Source: Schaalia georgiae DSM 6843
Lineage (GTDB): Bacteria; Actinomycetota; Actinomycetes; Actinomycetales; Actinomycetaceae
Length of the DNA stretch: 64,000 nucleotides
Direction: 5' to 3'
Assembly (NCBI RefSeq): GCF_000429245.1
Contig: NZ_AUBM01000006.1
Location: 131,051 to 195,050 of the forward strand
The position numbers were made by a program, and so were the translations under genes. The notes beneath the pieces are model-generated. The model searched no databases, was not told the origin of the DNA, and worked only from the letters and a program-made list of their open reading frames with translations. This document shows positions 15,346-24,800 of the stretch, in pieces (position 1 is the first letter of the stretch; each line of letters begins with the position of its first letter).

Positions 15346-17331
15346 CTACGAGTTGCGCATCCGCGCCTGGAAGGATGCCTTCGGGGAGGACAGTCCCCCG
15401 ATCTGCGCCTCGAGGTCGCACGAGTCGGTGGGCTGCTCGGCCAGCACCCGGGTCCCGCTGACCCGCGCGGACGAGCACGTGGTGAGGGTGAGCCCGTCCA
15501 GGCCCTGTCCGCCCGTCAGGTCGAGGAGGGCTTGGATCTCCGCGCCATCGCGGGTCTCGGAGGAGACGAGGTCCGTTTCCGTCGTCCCGTCCGCTTTCCC
15601 GTTCCACCTGGCGGTGACCGTGTAGGGGACCGGCGTCGCCTCCGTCCCGTCCAGGCTCACCGACTCGGGTTTGACGGATATGCCCGTGACCCTCTGCAGG
15701 GGGAAGCGGGTGCCCGTCATCGTGGACAACGCGGACGCGGTGGCGGAGTCCACAGACGCCAGCCACTGGGAGTAGTCCGCGGGCGCACTCCCGTCCTCAC
15801 CGACCAGGTCGAGGTCCACGGGCAGGGAAACGACCTGCTGCTGGCCGTAGGCCACGGGGGCGAGCACGACGCGGTAGCCGCACGGGACGCTCATCCCATC
15901 GGTCGACGCTTTGATCGGCTGGAGGGCGCTCTTCGTGTCCGCCGGGGTGGCACACTTGCCGTCCTGGACGCCCGGCAGCACCACCAGGACCTCGCCGGAG
16001 ACCGTGACTTTCGGGGCGACGGAGTAGGTGAGCGTGAGGATGGTCCTCTTCGCGTCCTTGTCCCATGTGGCGCTCGTATCGACGCGCAGTCCCGTCGCCG
16101 AGAAGTCGCCAGTGGTCCTCGCGTCGCCGATGGAGAGGCCGGCGTAGGGGTCGTCGTCCGCAGTGCCCGAGCGCCCGCCCAGCCACATCCACGCGCCCGC
16201 GCCGACGGCTATGGCGCACACGGCCGCCACGGCGCACCACAGGATCCACCGCTTCGGTTTCGCCTCCGCAGTTCCCGTGTCCGCGGGCTCGGGCCCCACG
16301 ACGTAGTGGTGGAAACCTGGTTTCAGGATCGTCTCGTCGCCCTCGGGCTCGACGAGGTCGACGCCGGGCGCCTCGTCCTCGACTGCGGCGGGGCGCTTGC
16401 GCTTGCGGGAGCTCACGATCGTCATCTCGTCGTGGATGGTGCCCGCAGCGCGCCCGGTGTCCGCATCGGCGGGGGCCGCTGAGGGCGCCCAGCACTCGTC
16501 GTCGGCCCCGGGCGGCCCATCCGCGCCGGGAGCCGCGCCGGGCGGGGCCAGTCGCCTCAGGGCGCGCAGGCAGGCGGCGGCGCTCGGCCTGGCGTCCGGG
16601 TCCTCGGCCAGCATGTGCGCGACGAGGTCCCACAGCGCGTCATCGATGGGCAGGCGCGGCGCCCGGCCGTGGTCGGCCCCGGCCGCTGCGCGGGGTGGCG
16701 CGCCGGAGAGCATCTCGTAGAGGACGACTCCTGCGGAGTAGACGTCAGCGGCAGGGGTGGCGCGCCCGCCCGCGTCCACTTCCGGCGCCATGTAGGCGGG
16801 AGTCCCGACGCGCTCGCTGTCCGGTTCCTGTGCCGCCAGAGCAGCGATTCCGAAGTCGACGAGGCGGACGCCGGCGGCGGTGGGGGCGTCCGGATCGGTG
16901 ATGAGCACGTTGGACGGTTTCACGTCCCGGTGCACGATGCCCGCCCGGTGGGCGGCCGCGAGCGCGCCGAGGACGCCCGTGCCCACAGCCGCAGCCCGGT
17001 CCTCCGCCAACGGCCCGTGCTCGCGCAGCAGCGCCGCCAGGTCGGGCCCCTCGACCAGGTCCATGATGATCGCGAGGGTGTCCCCCTCGACGACCATGTC
17101 CCTGGCGCCCACGACACCGGGGTGGTCCACCGCGAGAAGGAGCTTGCGCTCGTTGATGAAACGGGCGATGACCTCCGGATCGTCCTCGTGGTGCTCTTTG
17201 AGCAGTTTCGCCGCGACCTGTCCGCCACTGCGGTTGTCGCGCGCCCGCCACACCTCGCCCATGGCGCCCGCGCTGATGGGCTCCTCCAGGGTGTAGCGGC
17301 TGCCGAGCGGGGCTCCCCCTGCGCGGGTCAT
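15346..17331 (-). CDS. Transmembrane Ser/Thr protein kinase of the T7SS core operon
   Basis: The 661-aa protein has an N-terminal PknB-type kinase domain (residues ~10-275) with all catalytic elements: Gly loop AGAMGEV, VAAK lysine (K42), helix-C Glu (E61), HRDVKPSN (134-141), DFG (159-161) and MAPE. A ~85-residue cytoplasmic linker, one membrane helix (about 361-383) and a ~275-residue extracellular domain without PASTA repeats follow. Its ATG overlaps the stop of the binding-protein gene (ATGA). Topology parallels EssB/YukC of T7SSb (kinase-fold cytoplasmic domain, one helix, ectodomain), but here the kinase motifs are intact. It may phosphorylate a ligand for the FHA domain of the divergent ATPase (inference). 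Confidence 0.85.
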   Translation of the reverse strand: MTRAGGAPLGSRYTLEEPISAGAMGEVWRARDNRSGGQVAAKLLKEHHEDDPEVIARFINERKLLLAVDHPGVVGARDMVVEGDTLAIIMDLVEGPDLAALLREHGPLAEDRAAAVGTGVLGALAAAHRAGIVHRDVKPSNVLITDPDAPTAAGVRLVDFGIAALAAQEPDSERVGTPAYMAPEVDAGGRATPAADVYSAGVVLYEMLSGAPPRAAAGADHGRAPRLPIDDALWDLVAHMLAEDPDARPSAAACLRALRRLAPPGAAPGADGPPGADDECWAPSAAPADADTGRAAGTIHDEMTIVSSRKRKRPAAVEDEAPGVDLVEPEGDETILKPGFHHYVVGPEPADTGTAEAKPKRWILWCAVAAVCAIAVGAGAWMWLGGRSGTADDDPYAGLSIGDARTTGDFSATGLRVDTSATWDKDAKRTILTLTYSVAPKVTVSGEVLVVLPGVQDGKCATPADTKSALQPIKASTDGMSVPCGYRVVLAPVAYGQQQVVSLPVDLDLVGEDGSAPADYSQWLASVDSATASALSTMTGTRFPLQRVTGISVKPESVSLDGTEATPVPYTVTARWNGKADGTTETDLVSSETRDGAEIQALLDLTGGQGLDGLTLTTCSSARVSGTRVLAEQPTDSCDLEAQIGGLSSPKASFQARMRNS

Positions 17332-18584
17332 TGCCCGAACCAGTGGAGCGTCGGGACGGCTCCGCCTGACTGGGGGGCCAACCCGGTGTCGGAGGCCGTG
17401 GCCCGCAGGAGGCGCCTCTCGGAGGCGGGGACCGCCTCGTAGGAGCGGAAGTCCAACGTCCCCACCGCCAGTCCCTGCCCGGTCGAGACGGTGAGGGCCG
17501 ACAGGGCGGCGCGGACGCGCGCGGGCTTGGAGGACTGCGCGGCCTCGGCCGCCCGGACCAGGGCGACGACCGCGTCGTGGCTGGTGGCGTCGGCGCTGCG
17601 GATCGACGTGGCGCACGCGTCGTCCTTGTAGATGTTCTCGCACTGGGGGTCCGCCGCCGCCATGCGCATCGCCGCGTAGAAGGCGGAGGCGGCGTCGCCC
17701 GCCTCTCCCGCGGTGAGGGCCGTCGTCTCAGCGGGGGCGCGGCCCACTGTGACCAGGCGCCCCTCCGATGCCCCCGAGGCGGTGACCGCGTCCCCGAACG
17801 CCGGCGTCATCGCCTCCGGGGTCAGGAAGACCAGGGTCTGCGGGTCGTCGAGGGCGGTCTCCAGCGCGGTCACGAAGGCAGCGGCCTCGTCTGCGGAGGC
17901 GGCGACCACGACCGAGTCGATCTCGCGGTTGTCCAAACGCTCTTTGACCGCAGTGGCCTGCGCCCGCGGGTCGGCTGCGGAGCCCGAGGCGATGCCCTCG
18001 ACCGGGCCCTGGCGCTGGGCCCCGGTGACCACGTAGGGCTTGGAAAGGCGCGCGTCCCTGAGGGTCTGGTCGATCGCCGCCCTCACTCCCGCGGCGGAGG
18101 GCGCCAGGCTCCACACCCCGTCGGCCCCGGCCTGCGAGTACGCCATGACGACCGCGCAATCCGCTGCGGACGCCTCGGCGAGCGCAGCGTCGAGGTGCCC
18201 GTCGGCCTGGGACTCCACCAGGATCGCGCCCACGCCCCCGTCCAGCAGGGAGCGGACGGCGTCCGTGGCGCCCGAGGGCGTGCCGTCGTCCAGGGCGACG
18301 CGCAGGTCCACTGGCGTCCCCCCGAGTCCGAAGCGGTAGGCAGCCAGGTTCGCCCCCTCGATGAGGGGCCGGAACTCGGACCCCCTCCCCTCGGTGGGGC
18401 CGATGAGGACGCCTATCGACAGTGGCGCGTCCGCGGGCAGGGAGTGGTGCAGGGCGGCGTCGACGAGGGCAGCGGGCTGCGCGGCCGGATCGGATTGGGA
18501 GGAGCCGCCGCCCGGGCGGCACGCCGCGGTCCCGGCCGCTACTCCCAGTACCAGGAGGGCGATGGGGAACCGGGGGCGCTTCAC
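17328..18584 (-). CDS. Type-1 periplasmic-binding-fold lipoprotein of the T7SS core operon
   Basis: The 418-aa product begins with a lipoprotein signal peptide (basic MKRPRF, hydrophobic stretch, lipobox GTAAC, Cys near residue 22). The mature part resembles Leu/Ile/Val-type (Peripla_BP_6) binding proteins: LSIGVLIGPTEGRGSEF, then EGANLAAYR, GVGAILVESQADGHLDAALAEA and a second lobe. No amino-acid ABC transporter genes are nearby; it is translationally coupled on both sides to the helical exported protein and the kinase (GTGA and ATGA overlaps). It is therefore probably an extracellular sensor or structural element of this secretion system rather than a nutrient-uptake component (inference). 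It starts at GTG. Confidence 0.75.
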   Translation of the reverse strand: MKRPRFPIALLVLGVAAGTAACRPGGGSSQSDPAAQPAALVDAALHHSLPADAPLSIGVLIGPTEGRGSEFRPLIEGANLAAYRFGLGGTPVDLRVALDDGTPSGATDAVRSLLDGGVGAILVESQADGHLDAALAEASAADCAVVMAYSQAGADGVWSLAPSAAGVRAAIDQTLRDARLSKPYVVTGAQRQGPVEGIASGSAADPRAQATAVKERLDNREIDSVVVAASADEAAAFVTALETALDDPQTLVFLTPEAMTPAFGDAVTASGASEGRLVTVGRAPAETTALTAGEAGDAASAFYAAMRMAAADPQCENIYKDDACATSIRSADATSHDAVVALVRAAEAAQSSKPARVRAALSALTVSTGQGLAVGTLDFRSYEAVPASERRLLRATASDTGLAPQSGGAVPTLHWFGQ

Positions 18585-21500
18585 TTCGACACCCCGATCG
18601 TGTAGGTGATGATCGTCGTCGTGGGCCCCGCTCCCCCGCTGAAGGGCGTGTACTCCTGCAGGCGGCCGTCCGCCAGCGAGTACGCGGCGGCCCTCAGGTT
18701 CGCCCGCCTCAGCGCTGCGGCGCGGGAGTGGGCGACCGCGCCCACGGAGGCGCTCGACTGGTCCAGGACGTCGCCCGTCGCCCCGATGTCGGTCGTGATC
18801 CCCCTCAGTTTCCCGATGAGGCCGAGGCGGGAGTTGGTGCCCGGCTGGCCCAGGTTGAGCAGGAGCACCTCGAACTGGTGCTCCAGGCTGGAGGCGACGG
18901 TGGTGGACTGGCCCGCGGCGTCGCCCAGGCCGTCGCGCAGCCCGGTGAGGGTCGCGTTCATCGACGTGTCCAGGTCGCCGAGCGCCTGGGCGAGCCTCTC
19001 GTCCGACCGGGCGCCCGCCTCGTCGATCATGCGCCTGGTGGCGCCGTCGGACTGCTCCCGCTGGGCGGCGATCCCGCTCTGGAGCTGGCTCCCCAGCGCG
19101 TCGATGCCGTTGACGGCGCCGTCAAGGGCGCCGGTGGCGCGGTCCTTGCCCTGGGCGATGAGCTGGTGGGAGGAGTCGCTGGTGCCGTCGATCCCCGATT
19201 TCAGGGATCCCAGCGCAGCGCCGAGGTCCGTGTTCGAGCAGTACGAGCGGTTCGCCAGCCACACGACGGCTTGCCCGCTCGCCCCCGGCGCGGTGCCCGC
19301 GTCGTCGTCCGCCGGGCACTCCAGCGGGTTGGTGAGGGGCATGACCGACGAGTCCGGCCAGATCCCGTTGACGATCGTGGCGATCTGGCGGATCTGCGCG
19401 CGCTGGTCGGGGACGCCGCCGCGGATGTCGGCCAGGAGGGCGCGGACCTCGACGAGGACTCCGGTGGGGTCGGGGTGGTCGGCGCTCACGCGCTCGTCGT
19501 ACAGCGCGTACAGGGCGTTCGCCAGTTCCTCCCCCGAGCCGATCGACGCGCGCAGTTTGGCCACGGCGTCGTTGAGGGCGGTGAGCTGCCCGTTCATCTG
19601 CTGGGCGTTGTCGCGCGCGGTGGCCGCTGAGGCGCGCAGCGACTGGATGGCCCCGACGGTCGCCGCGTAGCCCTCCACCATCGACGCGGTGGAGCGGGCC
19701 AGCTGGGCGGCGGGGCAGTCCTGCTGGTCGAGGCCGCCCAGTGCGGCGACGATGGCGTCCGCGCTGGAGTCACTGGTGAGCCCCTGCGCCCACGACGCGT
19801 TGCACCGCGTTCCTTGGGCGTCCAGCTGCCCCACGATGGAGTCGATGGCGGCGGGCGTGTTCGACGAGAGGAACCAGGACCCCACGGAGGCACTGCCCTC
19901 CGTCGAGTTCGCGAGGGCGTCGAGCTGGGCGATCAGCCCCTGGTCCGCCCCGTCGCCGTTCAACGCGGTGGCCAGGGCTCCGCGCACGCCGTCGACGGAG
20001 TCCAACCAGTTGGACGCCGACCCCAGGGAGGCGGTGGCGGACTTGACGGCGCTGATCGCCGCCTCGTTGTCCGCGGCCAGTTCGTTGACGGGGCGCGCGG
20101 CGCCCGCGTCCGGGTCGGCGTCCTGCAGCGCCTTCACACGCTCGGAGAGCCTGCCGAGCTGGCTGGCCAGGCCCGTGCGCCCCCGCAGCACGTCCATGAG
20201 CTGGTTGGTCCCCAGGCCCTCGTAGCCCGTCACCGCCGCCTCCGCGAGGGTGTTCAGGCGCTGGAGCCTCTGGCCCACGTCGGAGTCGAGCAGGTGGAGC
20301 GCGCACGTCAGCGAGGCCGTCGAGGCGTCCGCCTCCTCGCACGCGCGCGCCTGCTCGCCGCCGTCGAAGACCGCGGGGTCCCCGATGGAGGCGCGCAGGC
20401 CGGCCACGATGGCGTCCCTGCACGAGTCGTTCTCCTCGGATGGGGTGAGCACGGTGCCCAGCGCCTCCATCTGGGCGTTCACCAGGGCGAAGGTCGATGA
20501 CACCGTCCGCTCCTCCCCCTCCGCGAGCCCCGGCAGGGTGAGCGAGCACCCGTCCACGGAGGAGGGGGTGAGCGCGGGGTCCGAGTTCGTGCCGAGCAGG
20601 GAGGCGAAGGAGTCGACCAGGGATCTCAGGCTCCCGCGCACGCCCTGGGTGGCTCCGCCCACCGCCGACTCGGCGGATGTGCCGATGGCCTCCAGTTGTG
20701 AGCCGGTCGTGCGCAGGTGAGAGGCGACCTGGTTGGAGCTGGAGCGCAGGTCCGCGTAGGTGCCGTCCGCGATGGTGGACACGTCGGTGCGCAGCGCCGA
20801 GTGCACTTTATCGACGAACTCGCGGGCCTCTCCGAGGCTCGTGGTGGCCTTTCCCACGGTGTCGAGGACTTGCTGCTCACTGACGCCCCGCGCCGTGCCC
20901 GGATCGAGGGCGCCGCGCAGCAGGCCCGCCAGCGAGGGGTCGGTCGTGATCCCGGCGATGGTGGACAGGGAGAGCTGGGGGACCTGGAAGTCGGAGGAGT
21001 CGACGACCAGGGTGAATGAAGTCGTGGGGCTCAGGGCGGGGGGAGCGAGCAGTGCCGCCCACTGCACGGAAGTCGTGGCGGAGTCGAGCGCCAGCACGCT
21101 CCCGTCCGACACAGCGCCCTGCTCGTCCGCGGCGGTGACGACCGCTCCTCCGGACACCTCCGCGTGGGCGGCGATGGTCATGGGCACGCCCACCAGTTCG
21201 GTCTGGCTGTAGCGCACGCCGTTGGACTCGTAGGAGACCTCGGTGGGCTTCGCCGTGAGGTTCTCGACGAACCACTGGATGGCGAAACGGCCCGACTTCC
21301 CGGCCAGGAGGGCCAGGTCGGTGCCGACCTGGCCGTCGTGGGACCACGTGGTGCGGATGCGCACCGGCAGGTTCTGGACGGCTTCCTGCGGCTCGATCGT
21401 GTCGGAGTACTCGGTGACGGCGCCGCTGGGGTTCTTCGTCATGGAGGCCAGTCCCACATTGGTGACGGCCGAGGATCCGTCGAGGGTCACACTGACGTGC

Positions 21501-21634
21501 TGCAGGGTCGGGGCGTCGGCACTCGCCGGGCCCATCGGCCGGAGCACCGCCAAGCAGCCGACCAGCACCAGGCACAGTGCGGCCGCAGTCCTCTTCCGGG
21601 TGCCCCTCAGCGCTCCCCAAGGTCGTTCGAGCAT
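18581..21634 (-). CDS. Large exported helical protein (possible EsaA/YueB-like stalk)
   Basis: The predicted product is 1017 aa. A basic N-terminus (RGTRKR) and hydrophobic stretch are followed by a likely signal peptidase site after ASA; an LVGC sequence inside the hydrophobic stretch could alternatively be a lipobox. Residues ~30-210 look beta-rich, and the remaining ~800 are long Ala/Ser/Asp-rich helices with heptad-like patterns and scattered Cys pairs, ending in strands (TTTIITYTIGV). No C-terminal membrane helices are present. ATG 21634 is preferred to a TTG six codons upstream because GGGGGAG precedes it. It is first in the three-gene operon divergent from the ATPase. A long extracellular helical stalk is what EsaA/YueB provides in T7SSb, but homology is not demonstrated. 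Confidence 0.75.
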   Translation of the reverse strand: MLERPWGALRGTRKRTAAALCLVLVGCLAVLRPMGPASADAPTLQHVSVTLDGSSAVTNVGLASMTKNPSGAVTEYSDTIEPQEAVQNLPVRIRTTWSHDGQVGTDLALLAGKSGRFAIQWFVENLTAKPTEVSYESNGVRYSQTELVGVPMTIAAHAEVSGGAVVTAADEQGAVSDGSVLALDSATTSVQWAALLAPPALSPTTSFTLVVDSSDFQVPQLSLSTIAGITTDPSLAGLLRGALDPGTARGVSEQQVLDTVGKATTSLGEAREFVDKVHSALRTDVSTIADGTYADLRSSSNQVASHLRTTGSQLEAIGTSAESAVGGATQGVRGSLRSLVDSFASLLGTNSDPALTPSSVDGCSLTLPGLAEGEERTVSSTFALVNAQMEALGTVLTPSEENDSCRDAIVAGLRASIGDPAVFDGGEQARACEEADASTASLTCALHLLDSDVGQRLQRLNTLAEAAVTGYEGLGTNQLMDVLRGRTGLASQLGRLSERVKALQDADPDAGAARPVNELAADNEAAISAVKSATASLGSASNWLDSVDGVRGALATALNGDGADQGLIAQLDALANSTEGSASVGSWFLSSNTPAAIDSIVGQLDAQGTRCNASWAQGLTSDSSADAIVAALGGLDQQDCPAAQLARSTASMVEGYAATVGAIQSLRASAATARDNAQQMNGQLTALNDAVAKLRASIGSGEELANALYALYDERVSADHPDPTGVLVEVRALLADIRGGVPDQRAQIRQIATIVNGIWPDSSVMPLTNPLECPADDDAGTAPGASGQAVVWLANRSYCSNTDLGAALGSLKSGIDGTSDSSHQLIAQGKDRATGALDGAVNGIDALGSQLQSGIAAQREQSDGATRRMIDEAGARSDERLAQALGDLDTSMNATLTGLRDGLGDAAGQSTTVASSLEHQFEVLLLNLGQPGTNSRLGLIGKLRGITTDIGATGDVLDQSSASVGAVAHSRAAALRRANLRAAAYSLADGRLQEYTPFSGGAGPTTTIITYTIGVSK

Positions 21635-21816
21635 GTCTCCCCCATCCGCCAATCGTCATCGCACCTATCGGTGGTTGTGATGCGATGAACATAATCCTGA
21701 CCGATTGCCAAATACTATGGAAACATATATTTTCAGCGAACGACACCGGCAGAGCCCAAAAACACACAACGGGCCGACGGGACCCCCGGAGGCTCCCTGA
21801 CCGTTCGGAGGGATGA
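21635..21816. promoter_or_regulatory. Divergent promoter region of the T7SS core
   Basis: This AT-rich island separates the ATPase gene from the helical-protein operon. On + strand TTGCCA (about 21705) is followed after 17 bp by TATTTT (or after 15 bp by TATATT), and GGAGG sits just before the ATPase ATG. On - strand TTCGCT and TAGTAT are 17 bp apart. The two candidate promoters overlap, so the arms of the core could be co-regulated from this site. Confidence 0.45.
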
Positions 21817-24800
21817 ATGCGCTTCAAATTCGAGCTGAGCGCCAACGGCGGAACCGTGCCCATCCTGGTGACCACCGAGGCCACGGCGACCGTCGCGGAC
21901 CTGGCGGGCGCCATCGAGTCCGGGCGCACGGGGATCCCCGTTCCCGAGCACTCCCCCCTCGCCGTTGAGATCATCGACGGGGCCGGGGCCCGCCTGCGCG
22001 CACTGCCCCCCGCCTCCCTCCTCCTCGACACCCCGCTGCATTCCGGGCACCGCATCCGCCTTATCCCCGGCGAAGGGGCGGAGGGGCGCGGCCCCGACGG
22101 CGGTGCCCGCCTGCGCGTGGTCTGCGGCCCCGACTCGGGCAAGTCCTTCCCCCTGCACCCCGGGCCCAACATCCTCGGACGCTCCGCCGAGTGCGACATC
22201 GCCCTCACCGACCGCGAAGTGTCCCGGCGCCACGCGCGCATCACCATCGGCCCCGGGGCACGGATCGACGACCTCGGATCGGCGAACGGGATCACCATTG
22301 ACGGCGAGCGCCTCGACTCCGCCGACCTCTCCGGGCGCACGCCCGTCCAGGCGGGGGCCACCGTCTTCGTCGTCGACACCCCCAACCAGCCCGGGGGGCC
22401 GGGAGGCCCCGGCATCCCCTTCAACCGGTCCCCGCACGTGCGCGTCGACTACGAGGGCCGCGAGCTCCAGGCCCCCGAGCCCCCCGGGGCCCCCAGCGCG
22501 GGACGCAGGCTCTCCCCGCTCATGGCGCTGGCGCCCCTCCTCATGGGGGTGGTCTCCTTCCTGGTCTTCCGCAACGTCATGACCATTTTCTTCTTCGCCA
22601 TGAGCCCCCTCATGATGGTCGGCACCGCCCTCGAATCGAAGATGTCCGGCAAACGCGCCCACAAGGCCGATGTCGAGAAATTCCAGACCGCCCTCGACGA
22701 CCTGCGGATCTCCATCACCAACGCCCTCGACGAGGAGCACGACCAGCGGCGCGAGGAGGTCCCCGCTCTGGAACGCGCGATCGAAGCCGCATACGGGCGA
22801 ACGCCCCTGCTGTGGTACCGCCACCCCGACGACGACTCGTTCCTGCGCGTCACCCTGGGCTACGGGCGCGCGCCCTCGCGCAACACCCTGAAGATGCCGC
22901 CGCGCCGCGGCGCCGACGAGCAGACCTGGTCGCTCCTGCTCGGGGTCGAGGAGTCCGCGCGCTTCGTCGACGACGTGCCCATCACGGCGTCCCTGCGCGA
23001 ATGCGACAACCTCGGCGTCGCGGGCCCCAGGGAGGAGCGCCTGCCCGTCGCCCGCGGCTACGTCGCCCAACTCACGTGCCTGCACTCCCCGGCCGAGCTG
23101 GTCGTCGCCGCCCTGGCCTCGGAGGAGTCCAGCGCCGCGTGGAACTACCTCACGTGGCTCCCCCACGTCGACTCCCCCTACTCCCCGATCCCCGGCCCCC
23201 ACCTCGCTTGCGCGCAGGCGACGGCCTCGGCCCTGGTGGGCCAGCTCGAGGAGATCGTCGCCAGCAGGCGCGAGGCGCGGGCGAACCTGCCCGGCATCGT
23301 CGTCCTGGTCGAGAACGACGCCCCCGTGGAGCGCGGGCGCCTCGTGTCCATCGCCGAGGACGGGCCCGGGGTCGGCGTCCACCTGGTGTGGATGGCGGAC
23401 GCGCAGAACCAACTGCCGGCGGCCTGCCGCGCCTACCTGGTGGTCCACGGGACCAGCGCCACCGCGGGTTTCACGACCCAGCGCCAGACGACGCCCATCG
23501 CCTCCCTGGAGCTTCTGCCCCCTGTGACGGCCACGGGCCTCGCGCTCGAACTGTCGCCCATCGAGGACGCCGGGGCCCCCGTCCTCGACCAGTCCGGGAT
23601 CCCGCGGGCCGTCTCGTACCTGGCGCTGGCGGGCGTGGAACTGGCGGACGACCCCCAAGTGACCGTCGGCCGCTGGCGCGACGACGGCTCGCTGCCCGGG
23701 GCCGGGGCGCCCGCTTCCCGCGCGCCGCGCACCCTCAAGGCCCTCGTCGGGCAGGGGCCCCTGGGCGACTTCTCCCTGGACCTGCGCTCGCAGGGGCCGC
23801 ACGCCCTGGTCGGCGGCACCTCGGGCGCGGGCAAGTCGGAGTTCCTCCAGTCGTGGGTGCTGGGGATGGCGGCCGCCCACAGCCCCCGACGCGTCACCTT
23901 CCTCTTCGTCGATTACAAGGGGGGCTCCGCGTTCGCCGACTGCGTGAACCTGCCGCACTGCGTCGGCCTGGTCACCGACCTCTCCCCCCACCTGGTTCGC
24001 CGCGCCCTCACGTCCTTCCGCGCGGAGCTCACCTTCCGCGAGCACCTGCTCAACGCGAAGAACGCGAAGGACCTCGTCTCCCTGGAGGCCACGGACGACC
24101 CGGAGTGCCCTCCGTCCCTGGTCATCGTGGTCGACGAGTTCGCCGCCCTGGTCCAAGAGGTCCCCGAGTTCATCGACGGGATGATCGATATCGCGCAGCG
24201 CGGGCGGTCCCTGGGGCTCCACCTCATCCTGGCCACGCAGCGCCCGGCGGGCGTCATCAAGGGCAACCTCCGCGCTAACACTGCGCTGCGCGTCGCCCTT
24301 CGGATGGCGGACGAGATCGACTCGACCGATGTCATCGACTCCCCCCTGGCCAGCGAGTTCGACCCGAGGATCCCCGGGCGCGGCGCCGTGCGCACGGGCC
24401 CGGGCCGCATCTCCCTGTTCCAAACCGGGTACGCGGGCGGCAGGACATCCGACGCACCCACCGCGGCGCGCATCGACATCGAGACGATGGCCTTCGGACC
24501 GGGAACCGCGTGGGACATCCCCCGCCCCGCCGCCGCCCACGACGACGAGGACTCGGGCCCCACCGACATCACCCGCATCGTCGCCTCCATCACGAACGCG
24601 GCGCGCGCCTGCCGCCTGCCCGCCCCCCGGCGCCCCTGGCTGCCGGAGCTGGAGGCCCGCTACGACATGGACCGGGTGCTCGCCGCCGACGGGGGCGGCG
24701 ACCCCAACGCCCTTCCGCTGGGCGTCATCGACGACCCCGCGCACCAGAGCCAGCACACCGTCCGCTACTCGCCCGACACGGACGGGAACCTGGCGGTGTA

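Noticed and set aside
15346..17331. Pseudokinase (EssB orthologue in the strict sense)
   Set aside because: Gly loop, Lys, Glu, HRD and DFG are all intact, so an inactive kinase is not supported.
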